Shown: one piece after another, positions 1 to 5,547 of the stretch
How the letters are laid out: each line of letters begins with the position of its first letter
Numbering within the stretch: position 1 is the first letter of the stretch
Assembly: GCA_016178435.1 (NCBI GenBank)
Contig: JACOTK010000047.1
Location: forward strand, 1-5,547
Reading direction: 5' to 3'
From: Actinomycetota bacterium
GTDB lineage: Bacteria; Actinomycetota; Acidimicrobiia; Acidimicrobiales; CADCSY01
DNA length: 5,547 nt
Made by a program: the position numbers and the translations under genes
Notes under the pieces: generated by a model
The model's database searches: none
Seen by the model: the letters and a program-made list of their open reading frames with translations, nothing else
Told to the model about the DNA's origin: nothing

Positions 1-696
1 CTGACTGCTGCGGACCGGTCCAAACCCTCCGTTGATCTCCCGCTTCGCGTCGCCGAGCCCGAGCGCACCGTGGACGACGCCCGCGCGATGGGCATCGTCG
101 AGCAGGTCGGATCCTTCACCACCAATCATCCGGCGAACCAACCCCGCGTCGCCAACATTCACCGGATCGCCGATCTGGTTCAGGGCACGATCATCGAGCC
201 CGGCAAGCGGCTCTCCGTCAATACCCTGGTCGGGCGAAGAACCACGGCCGCCGGCTTCGTGCCCGCAGGCGTGATCTACGAGGGCGCCTTCACCGAGGAC
301 GTCGGCGGAGGCGTGTCCCAATTTGCCACGACGTTGTTCAACGCGGCGTTCTTCGCGGGGCTCGACATCCCCGAATACCAGTCCCACTCCATCTGGCTCT
401 CCCGCTACCCCCGAGGGCGGGAGGCAACCCTCTCCTACCCGAAACCCGACCTCGTGATCGAGAACACGACCCCTCACGCCGTGCTGATCTGGAACACCTA
501 CAACGCCACGAGCATCACCGTCACCCTCTACTCCACGCGCACCGTTGTCGCCGAACAGACCGGCCAGAGCGAAGCCCCGGTCGGCGCGTGCACACGGGTC
601 ACGACCGAGCGCACCCGTCGGTGGCTCGCTGATGACCGAACAAAGGTCGACCGCTTCCGGGCCACGTATCGACCCGAGGAGGGGGTTGCCTGCTGA
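1..696 (+). CDS. VanW family protein, 5' end outside window
   Basis: The frame is open from base 1 to the TGA at 694-696, so this is the last 231 residues of a longer protein. In-window residues 12-40 look like the end of a YoaR/PG_binding_4-type domain (…TVDDARAMGI…, then SFTT). From about residue 38 to 178 comes the VanW domain, with the central GGGVSQFATTLFNAAFFAGL stretch (residues 102-121), then a His-Ser pair and a YPRGREAT segment, and DLVIEN further on. The frequent VanW signature Cys (GGGVCQ) is Ser106 here. The tail has two cysteines, C197 and the last residue C231, which could form a disulfide outside the cell. VanW domains occur in vancomycin-resistance clusters and in many actinobacterial and Firmicute surface proteins, but their biochemical role is unsettled. 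The presence of this domain does not by itself indicate resistance. The stop overlaps the next gene's ATG, so both are probably one transcript. The first in-frame ATG (position 70) is internal to the conserved region and is not the start. Confidence 0.9.
   Translation: MTAADRSKPSVDLPLRVAEPERTVDDARAMGIVEQVGSFTTNHPANQPRVANIHRIADLVQGTIIEPGKRLSVNTLVGRRTTAAGFVPAGVIYEGAFTEDVGGGVSQFATTLFNAAFFAGLDIPEYQSHSIWLSRYPRGREATLSYPKPDLVIENTTPHAVLIWNTYNATSITVTLYSTRTVVAEQTGQSEAPVGACTRVTTERTRRWLADDRTKVDRFRATYRPEEGVAC
676..685 (+). promoter_or_regulatory. Ribosome binding site of phoD inside vanW end
   Basis: The purine run GAGGAGGGGG lies 10 nt before the ATG at 696, inside the last codons of the VanW gene. It supports 696 as the phoD start over the downstream in-frame GTG codons. 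Together with the TGATG stop/start overlap it suggests translational coupling. Confidence 0.7.
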
Positions 697-2555
697 TGAG
701 CACGACGCGGCCCGTGAACAGCGCTCATGAGGTGCCACGGCGTCGCTTCCTCCAGGCCGGCGCCGCCACGGGCGTGGCCCTCCTGGCGAGCGAGGCGGTC
801 CCCCGCCTCCAGGCTCCCGCTCAGGCTCAAACCGCTGAAGCGCCGAACGACATCTTCCTGCACGGCGTCGCCAGCGGCGACCCCCTCGCCGATCGGGTGA
901 TCATCTGGACCCGGGTCTCGGGCATGCCGGCAACGCCGGGCGAGGTCCCGGTCTCCTGGTCGATGGCCGTCGACGAAGCCATGACCAAGGTGGTCGCAAC
1001 GGGCGCGACGAGCGCACGCTCCGGACAGGACTGGACCGTGCATGTCGACGTCTCGGGCCTGAAGCCGGCCACGAGCTACTGGTATGCCTTCGAGGTCAAC
1101 GGTGTTCGTTCCCCGACCGGAAGGACCCGGACCGCTCGAGCGCCTGACGACCCCGGCGAGATCCGTCTCGGTGTCGTGTCCTGTGCCGCATGGCCGGGGG
1201 GATTCTTCACCGCCTATCGGTTGTTGGCCAGGCGTGACGTCGACCTGGTCGTGCATCTGGGTGACTACATCTACGAGTTCTATCGCGAGGTGCATCGTGC
1301 CCACGACAAGCCGGCGCCGGCCGTCACCCTCGATGACTACCGAGGCCGATATCGCCAGTACCGCAGCGACCCGGACCTCCAGGCGCTGCACCGCCGCCAC
1401 CCGATCGCCGCCGTCTGGGACGACCATGAGGTCGCCGGCAACGCGTGGGCGGGAGGGGCCTCGGGCCATCAGCCGTCGACCCAGGGCCCCTGGGCGCAAC
1501 GCCGCGCAGCAGCCATGCAGGCCTACTTCGAGTGGCTGCCCGTTCGTCGGCCCGACCCCGACAGGCCTGCGCGCATCTGGCGCTCACTGGCCCTCGGTGG
1601 GGCTGCGGAGCTCGTGCTCATCGACACCAGACACGACGGGCGCGACAAGCAGGTGGACGCGCGGACTCCGGACCCACGACAGGTACTCGACGACCCGGGC
1701 CGTTCCATGATCTCGGTCGAACAACGCGAGTGGCTCGCCGAGCGCCTCACCGGCTCGGAGGCAACGTGGCGACTGGTGGCAAACCAGGTGCTCTTCTCGC
1801 CCTTCGGTCTCGAGCTGCCCGGCCCCCTCGCAGCGTTCGGCAGTCGCTTCGGCATCCTCGCGGACGGCATCGCCATCAACCCCGACAGTTGGGACGGCTA
1901 CGGCGGTGAGCGGTCACGAGTCCTCGCCATCCTCGCCGAGCAGACCGCTCGAAACACCGTCTTCCTCACCGGCGACGTGCACTCGTCATGGGCCTTCGAG
2001 GTGCCGGGCAAGGCCGGAGCGAACAACCCCGCTGCCGTCGAGCTCGTCGTGCCCGCCATCAGCTCCACGCCCTTCGGCCGCCTCCTCGGCGGATCGAACG
2101 GGGTCATTGCCGACTACCTCGGCCAAGGCAACCTGATCAACCAGCTGGTGACCAGCGCCATCGAGAGCCAACTCGAGTACCTCCGTTGGTCCGAGGTCGG
2201 CTCAAACGGCTATGTGGTGGCGTCCATCACCCCCGAACGGGTCTGGGCCGAGTGGTGGCACGTCAAGGGCGTCGGTCCCGACGACAAGAGCGAGCACCGA
2301 GGCGCCGCCTGGCAGATCAACGCAGGTACCTCACGGCTTTTGGCCGCCAAGGCCGCCGACGCTCCCCGGCCGCGTGACGAGGCCCCAACCGAGACGCGCG
2401 CCGAGGAGAGCGATCACCGGGACACCACTGCCCCCAGCCCGGTCACCTTCGGCCTTGTCGGCGTCGCTGTCGCCGCCGCAGCCGGCGCCGCGGTCACGAT
2501 CCGCCGCAGGAGGCCCGACGACCCCGTTGGCCAGGACCCCCCTCCCTCGTTCTAA
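696..2555 (+). CDS. phoD: PhoD-family alkaline phosphatase/phosphodiesterase, Tat-exported, C-terminally anchored
   Basis: This 619-residue protein should hydrolyse phosphomonoesters or diesters outside the membrane using a Ca/Fe-type metal centre, as known for PhoD. A Tat signal is visible: PRRRFLQ (14-20), a hydrophobic stretch, and an A-Q-A site near 42-44. The PhoD N-terminal domain spans about 50-145 (FLHGVASGDPLADRVIIWTR). The metallophosphatase domain spans about 155-520, with VSC (C163, the family's iron-ligand cysteine), HLGDYIYE (D190, Y193), WDDHE (241-245), LIDTR (308-312), ANQV (362-365) and LTGDVHSSW (D427, H429). All key motifs are intact, so it should be active. After a Pro/acidic linker (about 553-580) there is a hydrophobic segment (583-602), then RRRR (603-606) and a short tail, which I read as a membrane anchor with the enzyme facing out. 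Most PhoD proteins are somewhat shorter and lack this tail. The start is fixed by a strong RBS and overlaps the VanW stop. No Pho-box was searched for because the operon's promoter lies outside the window. Confidence 0.95.
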   Translation: MSTTRPVNSAHEVPRRRFLQAGAATGVALLASEAVPRLQAPAQAQTAEAPNDIFLHGVASGDPLADRVIIWTRVSGMPATPGEVPVSWSMAVDEAMTKVVATGATSARSGQDWTVHVDVSGLKPATSYWYAFEVNGVRSPTGRTRTARAPDDPGEIRLGVVSCAAWPGGFFTAYRLLARRDVDLVVHLGDYIYEFYREVHRAHDKPAPAVTLDDYRGRYRQYRSDPDLQALHRRHPIAAVWDDHEVAGNAWAGGASGHQPSTQGPWAQRRAAAMQAYFEWLPVRRPDPDRPARIWRSLALGGAAELVLIDTRHDGRDKQVDARTPDPRQVLDDPGRSMISVEQREWLAERLTGSEATWRLVANQVLFSPFGLELPGPLAAFGSRFGILADGIAINPDSWDGYGGERSRVLAILAEQTARNTVFLTGDVHSSWAFEVPGKAGANNPAAVELVVPAISSTPFGRLLGGSNGVIADYLGQGNLINQLVTSAIESQLEYLRWSEVGSNGYVVASITPERVWAEWWHVKGVGPDDKSEHRGAAWQINAGTSRLLAAKAADAPRPRDEAPTETRAEESDHRDTTAPSPVTFGLVGVAVAAAAGAAVTIRRRRPDDPVGQDPPPSF

Positions 2556-2558
2556 ACT
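2553..2558 (+). promoter_or_regulatory. Possible -10 box upstream of acyl-CoA synthetase gene
   Basis: TAAACT overlaps the phoD stop codon and fits the actinobacterial TAnnnT -10 pattern. TTGGCC at 2527-2532 could be a -35, but the 20-nt spacer is too long. A start near 2565 would give a leader of about 63 nt. The site may be fortuitous, and the gene could equally be read through from phoD. Confidence 0.25.
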
Positions 2559-2586
2559 CGCGCTCAGCACCGGGAGCGTCGCGCTC
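2558..2586 (+). repeat. 8-bp direct repeat, 21-bp pitch
   Basis: TCGCGCTC occurs at 2558-2565 and again at 2579-2586, in the 72-nt gap between phoD and the acyl-CoA synthetase gene. The copies are 21 bp apart, about two helical turns, and a GAGCG at 2574-2578 is inverted relative to them. This geometry could suit a repressor dimer, but short GC-rich repeats arise easily by chance here. Confidence 0.3.
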
Positions 2587-2612
2587 TCGATGTCCGCCGC
2601 CGATCAGATCCC

Positions 2613-2620
2613 GAGGGGGG
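2613..2620 (+). promoter_or_regulatory. Ribosome binding site of acyl-CoA synthetase
   Basis: GAGGGGGG sits 7 nt before the ATG at 2628. It is a clear Shine-Dalgarno match and decides this start. The gene's presumed mRNA therefore has a normal leader, unlike the last gene of the window. Confidence 0.7.
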
Positions 2621-2627
2621 AAACGTC

Positions 2628-4238
2628 ATGCCAGGTTGGAATTTCGCCGACGTGTGGGAAGTCATTGCCGAGCAACTGCCCGATGCGCCCGCACAGGTGC
2701 ACGGCGAGCGTCGCTACACCTGGTCCGAGATGGACACCCGTGCCAACGGCATCGCCAAGTGGCTGATCGGCCTCGGTGTCGAGAAGCAGGACAAGGTCGC
2801 GCACTACCTCTACAACGGCCCGGAGTACCTGGAATCGCTGTTCGGCATGTGGAAGGCCGGCCTCGTGCCGGTCAACACCAACTACCGCTACCAGGACAAC
2901 GAGCTGTTGTACCTCTGGGACAACGCGGATGCCGTCGCGGTGGTCTTCCACGGCGCCTTCACCGAGCGCATCGAGAACCTGCGTGACCGCACCCCCAAGG
3001 TCAAGGCGTGGCTCTGGGTTGACGACGGCTCGGGCCCCTGTCCCGACTGGGCCCACCCCTATGAGGACGCCGCCAAGTCCGCGAGCGAGCGCACGGTTGC
3101 GCCCTGGGGCCGCGACGGCGACGACCTCTACATGCTCTACACCGGCGGCACCACCGGCATGCCCAAGGGTGTGATGTGGCGCCAGGACGACCTGTTCATG
3201 ATCCTGCACCAGATGGCGGGGGCGTTCCCCGAGACCGCCGATCTCGACATCATCCGCGGGCGTGCCACGCTGCCAGGCCCCGTCGGGCTTCCCGTCTGCC
3301 CGCTCATGCACGGCACCGGCGCCCTGATCTCGTTCCAGGTCCTCTCCTCGGCAGGCTGTGTGGTCACCTTGACCCAGCGCAACTTCAGCATCGAGGAGAT
3401 GCTCGACACCATCCAGCGCGAGAAGGTCAACATGATGGCTCTCGTGGGCGACGCCTTCGCCAAGCCCTGGCTGCGTGCCATGGACGAGAACCCCGGTCGC
3501 TGGGACATCTCCAGCCTCTTCGCCGTGGTGTCATCGGGCGTGATGTTCAGCAACGAGACCAAGAAGGGCCTCTTGGGCCATCACCCGGCCATGATGATCA
3601 TGGATGGCTTCTCATCGTCCGAGGCGCTGGGCATGGGTAGCTCCGTTTCCACCGGAGGCTCCGCCGCCGAGACGGCCAAGTTCATGGTGACCGACCGCAC
3701 CCGGGTCCTGACCGAGGACGGCAGGGACATCGTGGCCGGATCGGGTGAGATCGGCCTGTTGGCCGTGAAGGGTCGCAACCCACTCGGCTACTACAAGGAC
3801 GACGAGAAGTCGGCCAAGACCTTCAAGATCATCGACGGCGAGCGCTACTGCATCCCCGGCGACTATGCCCAGGTCGAGGCCGACGGCTCGCTGAAGGTGT
3901 TGGGTCGAGGCTCGGTGTGCATCAACACCGGTGGCGAGAAGGTCTTCCCCGAGGAGGTCGAAGAGGCGATCAAGACCTTCCCCGCCGTGCGTGACGCGGT
4001 CGTGGTGGGCGTGCCCGATGAGAAGTTCGGCGAGGCGATCACCGCCGTGGTCGAGCTGGCGCCCGGCGAGACGCTCGACGAGGCCGCCATCATCACCCAC
4101 GTCAAGGGACAGCTCGCCCACTACAAGGCGCCCAAGCGGGTGCTGCCGGTGCCGACCATCGGTCGCGCCGCCAACGGCAAGGTCGACTACAAGCGCCTGA
4201 AGGAGCACGCCGCGGGCGAGCTGGGCGTCGTCGCCTGA
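2628..4238 (+). CDS. AMP-forming acyl-CoA synthetase, FadD19/FadD3-like
   Basis: This 536-residue adenylate-forming ligase should activate a carboxylic acid with ATP to an acyl-AMP and then to an acyl-CoA in the cytoplasm. The phosphate-binding loop is LYTGGTTGMPKG (170-181), followed by the VMW typical of the mycobacterial FadD3/FadD17/FadD19 group. The A5 region is DGFSSSEALG (326-335, with E332). GDY (411-413) carries the ribose-binding Asp412, and the hinge/A8 region is GRGSVCINTGGEKVFPEEVE (426-445). The catalytic lysine of the C-terminal domain is K518 in NGKVDYK. The length is normal and nothing is missing. In Mycobacterium tuberculosis FadD19 activates a C26 steroid side-chain acid and FadD3 a steroid ring remnant. 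The likeness is from recalled motifs, so the substrate here (steroid, terpenoid, or medium/long-chain acid) is open. An alpha/beta hydrolase gene follows after 21 nt, which suggests a shared catabolic job. There is no signal peptide or membrane segment. Confidence 0.95.
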   Translation: MPGWNFADVWEVIAEQLPDAPAQVHGERRYTWSEMDTRANGIAKWLIGLGVEKQDKVAHYLYNGPEYLESLFGMWKAGLVPVNTNYRYQDNELLYLWDNADAVAVVFHGAFTERIENLRDRTPKVKAWLWVDDGSGPCPDWAHPYEDAAKSASERTVAPWGRDGDDLYMLYTGGTTGMPKGVMWRQDDLFMILHQMAGAFPETADLDIIRGRATLPGPVGLPVCPLMHGTGALISFQVLSSAGCVVTLTQRNFSIEEMLDTIQREKVNMMALVGDAFAKPWLRAMDENPGRWDISSLFAVVSSGVMFSNETKKGLLGHHPAMMIMDGFSSSEALGMGSSVSTGGSAAETAKFMVTDRTRVLTEDGRDIVAGSGEIGLLAVKGRNPLGYYKDDEKSAKTFKIIDGERYCIPGDYAQVEADGSLKVLGRGSVCINTGGEKVFPEEVEEAIKTFPAVRDAVVVGVPDEKFGEAITAVVELAPGETLDEAAIITHVKGQLAHYKAPKRVLPVPTIGRAANGKVDYKRLKEHAAGELGVVA

Positions 4239-4246
4239 ACCTCGTC

Positions 4247-4251
4247 GGGAG
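4247..4251 (+). promoter_or_regulatory. Ribosome binding site deciding a GTG start
   Basis: GGGAG lies 8 nt before GTG 4260, within the 21-nt gap after the acyl-CoA synthetase stop. The first in-frame ATG (codon 28) would remove the opening beta strands and part of the oxyanion region, so the GTG is preferred. Confidence 0.6.
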
Positions 4252-4259
4252 CGGGCATC

Positions 4260-5108
4260 GTGGACTCCTTGCGTATTCGCTCCAGTCATGGCGTCGAGCT
4301 CGCCCTCTACGACTTCGGTGGTAGTGGGCCGCCACTACTGATGGCGCACGCCACCGGTTTCCACGGTCGCGTGTGGCTGCCTCTCGCCGAACAGCTCCGC
4401 GACCACTTTCATCTCTTCTCGCTCGATTTTCGTGCGCACGGGGCCTCCACCTCGCCCGACGATCGCAACTTCGGTTGGGCAGGCGTCGCCGATGACGTGT
4501 TGGCCACGGTCGATGCGTTCGGCCTCGAGCAGCCCTTCGGCCTCGGCCATTCCATGGGAGGCGCCGGGCTGTTGTTGGCCGAGCAGGCCAGGCCCGGGAC
4601 CTTCCGAGCGCTCTACGTCTTCGAGCCGATCGTCTTCCCGGTGCCCGAGGGGGTGGAGCCTCCCCCCGCCGACGCCAACCCCCTGTCGGCAGGGGCCCTG
4701 CGACGACGTGAGGTGTTCGCGTCACGCGCCGAGGCGAGGAACAACTACGCATCGAAGGCGCCGCTCGATTGTCTCGACCCCGAGGTGCTGACCGCGTACG
4801 TGGAGCACGGCTTCGTCGACCAACCTGACGGCGCCGTGCGTCTGGCATGTCGGCGCGAAGACGAGGCGGAGTGCTATCGCATGGGTGGCGTGCACGGTGG
4901 TTTCGACCGTCTCGGCGAGGTGACCTGCCCGGTGACCGTGGCAAGTGGAGCCCTCACCAACGCCATCAACCCCACCTTCGCCCACATACAGGCAGATGCC
5001 ATGCCAAACGGCCGCGTCCAGGTCTTCGACCTCCTGGGCCACTTCGGCCCCCTCGAGGACCCGACCGCCGTGGCCAAAGCCGTCATCGCCGCGTTCCTCG
5101 GCGGCTGA
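4260..5108 (+). CDS. Alpha/beta hydrolase
   Basis: This 282-residue, single-domain, cytoplasmic alpha/beta-fold hydrolase has no signal peptide. The oxyanion-side loop is HATGFHG (30-36), a DFRAHG turn follows strand 4 (56-61), and the nucleophile elbow is GHSMGG (96-101) with Ser98. The catalytic histidine is His261 in LLGHFGPLEDP. The usual acid after strand 7 is not evident: that segment reads SGALTNAINP (229-238) with no Asp or Glu. Glu122 in VFEPIV, after strand 6 and 24 residues past the nucleophile, is the likely replacement, the arrangement known from DhaA/LinB haloalkane dehalogenases. The Ser nucleophile argues against dehalogenase activity and for an esterase, lactonase, C-C hydrolase or thioesterase. 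Its 21-nt spacing from the acyl-CoA synthetase gene implies one operon, so it may supply the acid that the ligase activates or act on its CoA product. It ends just before a terminator-like hairpin, so it is probably the operon's last gene. Confidence 0.9.
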   Translation: MDSLRIRSSHGVELALYDFGGSGPPLLMAHATGFHGRVWLPLAEQLRDHFHLFSLDFRAHGASTSPDDRNFGWAGVADDVLATVDAFGLEQPFGLGHSMGGAGLLLAEQARPGTFRALYVFEPIVFPVPEGVEPPPADANPLSAGALRRREVFASRAEARNNYASKAPLDCLDPEVLTAYVEHGFVDQPDGAVRLACRREDEAECYRMGGVHGGFDRLGEVTCPVTVASGALTNAINPTFAHIQADAMPNGRVQVFDLLGHFGPLEDPTAVAKAVIAAFLGG

Positions 5109-5110
5109 AC

Positions 5111-5139
5111 GCGCCTGCAATTGGGCAGTCAGGCGCTTT
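5111..5139 (+). terminator. Terminator-like hairpin after hydrolase gene
   Basis: GCGCCTG (5111-5117) and CAGGCGC (5130-5136) form a perfect 7-bp GC-rich stem with a 12-nt loop, followed directly by TTT. It starts 3 nt after the hydrolase stop. The U-tract is very short, so termination may be partial or Rho-assisted, but the position fits an operon end. Confidence 0.45.
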
Positions 5140-5195
5140 GACGAGCCCCACTCGTCGCGCTCCGGCACACGTCCAAAGCGTTGGGCGCCGCCGTG

Positions 5196-5201
5196 TAGAT
5201 T
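5196..5201 (+). promoter_or_regulatory. -10 box of a leaderless promoter
   Basis: TAGATT matches the actinobacterial TAnnnT -10 pattern and ends 6 nt before the ATG at 5208, so transcription would begin at or next to the A of the start codon. There is no Shine-Dalgarno sequence between it and the ATG. No convincing -35 lies 16-18 nt upstream; TTGGGC at 5181 is too close. Its TAG is also the in-frame stop that bounds the downstream reading frame. Confidence 0.55.
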
Positions 5202-5207
5202 GGCTCT

Positions 5208-5547
5208 ATGGCGAAGCACGAGACCTGTGAACGATGCGGTGAACGTGGGCACAATCAAACGTCATGGTCCTGCCCGAATCGCCCAGAATTACAGCGCGCT
5301 GAGATTCGGAAAGATCTTGCCCGGGGAATACCCCCGGTACGGACGTACTTCATGACGAGCAGCGGAGAGGGCTATGTCACGCTGTCCGTCCATCACCCCT
5401 GGGCAACGGAGATCATGGATTTGCCGCTTCACCCGGGCAACGCCATCCGTGATGCCATCGATCTCCTTGAGCCGCCCGTGGCGCACTACGTCGCTCAACG
5501 GGAAAAGTTCATGGTCAAGGATCCCGATGAGACGGACACCGTTGCCA
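5208..5547 (+). CDS. Unrecognised protein with N-terminal CCHC zinc-knuckle-like motif, 3' end outside window
   Basis: The frame runs open from ATG 5208 to the window edge (113 full codons), so the protein is partial. I do not recognise the family. It begins MAKHETCERCGERGHNQ and continues to a fourth ligand, giving C7-x2-C10-x4-H15-x6-C22. This resembles a CCHC zinc knuckle (C-x2-C-x4-H-x4-C) with two extra residues before the last Cys, and with the Gly-His pair in the usual place. A charged, probably helical stretch follows (about 26-39, RPELQRAEIRKDL region), then two likely beta strands around 44-62 and a probable helix at 77-88. Zinc knuckles usually bind single-stranded nucleic acid or protein partners, but no function can be assigned. 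An in-frame TAG at 5196 leaves ATG 5208 as the only normal start, and a -10 box placed for leaderless transcription supports it. GC3 is about 67% (76 of 113 codons by my count), well below the neighbouring genes, and includes rare codons such as TTA and ATA. It could be a recent arrival or simply weakly expressed. Confidence 0.7.
   Translation, partial: MAKHETCERCGERGHNQTSWSCPNRPELQRAEIRKDLARGIPPVRTYFMTSSGEGYVTLSVHHPWATEIMDLPLHPGNAIRDAIDLLEPPVAHYVAQREKFMVKDPDETDTVA

Noticed and set aside
1..696. Vancomycin-resistance gene reading of the VanW protein
   Set aside because: No vanA/B/H/X/Y, ligase or two-component genes are visible, and VanW domains are widespread in surface proteins unrelated to resistance.
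528..1499. 323-codon open frame on the minus strand
   Set aside because: It lies opposite the VanW end and the PhoD gene, whose motifs are intact. Its translation is low-complexity and Arg/Gly/Val/Asp-rich with no recognisable motif, as expected from a GC-rich antisense shadow.
2604..3311. 235-codon open frame on the minus strand
   Set aside because: It is antisense to the acyl-CoA synthetase. Its His/Val/Gly-rich translation has no domain, and it is explained by strong G/C third positions on the plus strand.
3612..4289. 225-codon open frame on the minus strand
   Set aside because: It is antisense to the C-terminal half of the acyl-CoA synthetase, including its conserved A8 region, and has the same compositional artefact with no motif.
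4102..4944. 280-codon open frame on the minus strand
   Set aside because: The translation is dominated by Arg, Pro and Ala, and it overlaps two well-supported plus-strand genes.
4260..5108. Haloalkane dehalogenase
   Set aside because: The acid position resembles DhaA/LinB, but the nucleophile is Ser98 in GHSMGG rather than Asp.
4945..5355. 136-codon plus-strand frame overlapping the hydrolase end and the last gene
   Set aside because: It is Pro/Ser/Thr/Arg-rich out-of-frame translation across a gene end, a terminator-like hairpin and a promoter box. It has no motif, whereas the frame from 5208 has a structured Cys/His pattern.
5289..5498. 69-codon minus-strand frame near the right edge
   Set aside because: It lies opposite the zinc-knuckle gene, and I saw no recognisable motif in it. 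The plus-strand frame there is longer and better supported.
1..5547. CRISPR array, tRNA, rRNA or insertion sequence
   Set aside because: I saw no regularly spaced repeats, no clover-leaf-like segment in the short gaps, and no transposase motifs. Almost all bases lie in the five genes listed.

Overview
The window is GC-rich throughout (roughly two thirds G+C by eye), almost entirely coding on the plus strand, and its genes have strong G/C preference at third codon positions. A VanW-domain protein, a Tat-exported PhoD phosphatase, a FadD19/FadD3-type acyl-CoA synthetase and an apparently leaderless gene with a TAnnnT -10 box all point to a high-GC actinobacterium. An Acidimicrobiia-like lineage is my best guess, but that is inference from style, not a match.

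Layout, left to right: (1) 1-696, the C-terminal part of a VanW-family cell-envelope protein, cut by the window edge. (2) 696-2555, a complete PhoD-type alkaline phosphatase/phosphodiesterase with an N-terminal Tat signal and a C-terminal membrane anchor; its ATG overlaps the VanW stop by one base (TGATG). (3) 2556-2627, a 72-nt gap with a weak possible -10 box and an 8-bp direct repeat. (4) 2628-4238, an AMP-forming acyl-CoA synthetase. (5) 4260-5108, an alpha/beta hydrolase that follows after only 21 nt. (6) 5109-5207, a gap holding a terminator-like hairpin and then a -10 box. (7) 5208 to the window end, the first 113 codons of an unrecognised protein that opens with a variant CCHC zinc knuckle.

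The genes look like two couplets plus a separate unit. VanW and PhoD are both predicted to work at the cell surface and are translationally coupled. The acyl-CoA synthetase and hydrolase fit carboxylate release or ring/ester cleavage followed by CoA activation, as in steroid, terpenoid or fatty-acid breakdown; the substrate is unknown. The last gene has its own promoter-like signal, no Shine-Dalgarno and clearly lower GC3 than its neighbours, so it is probably independently expressed and may have a different history. It is the least explained item here.
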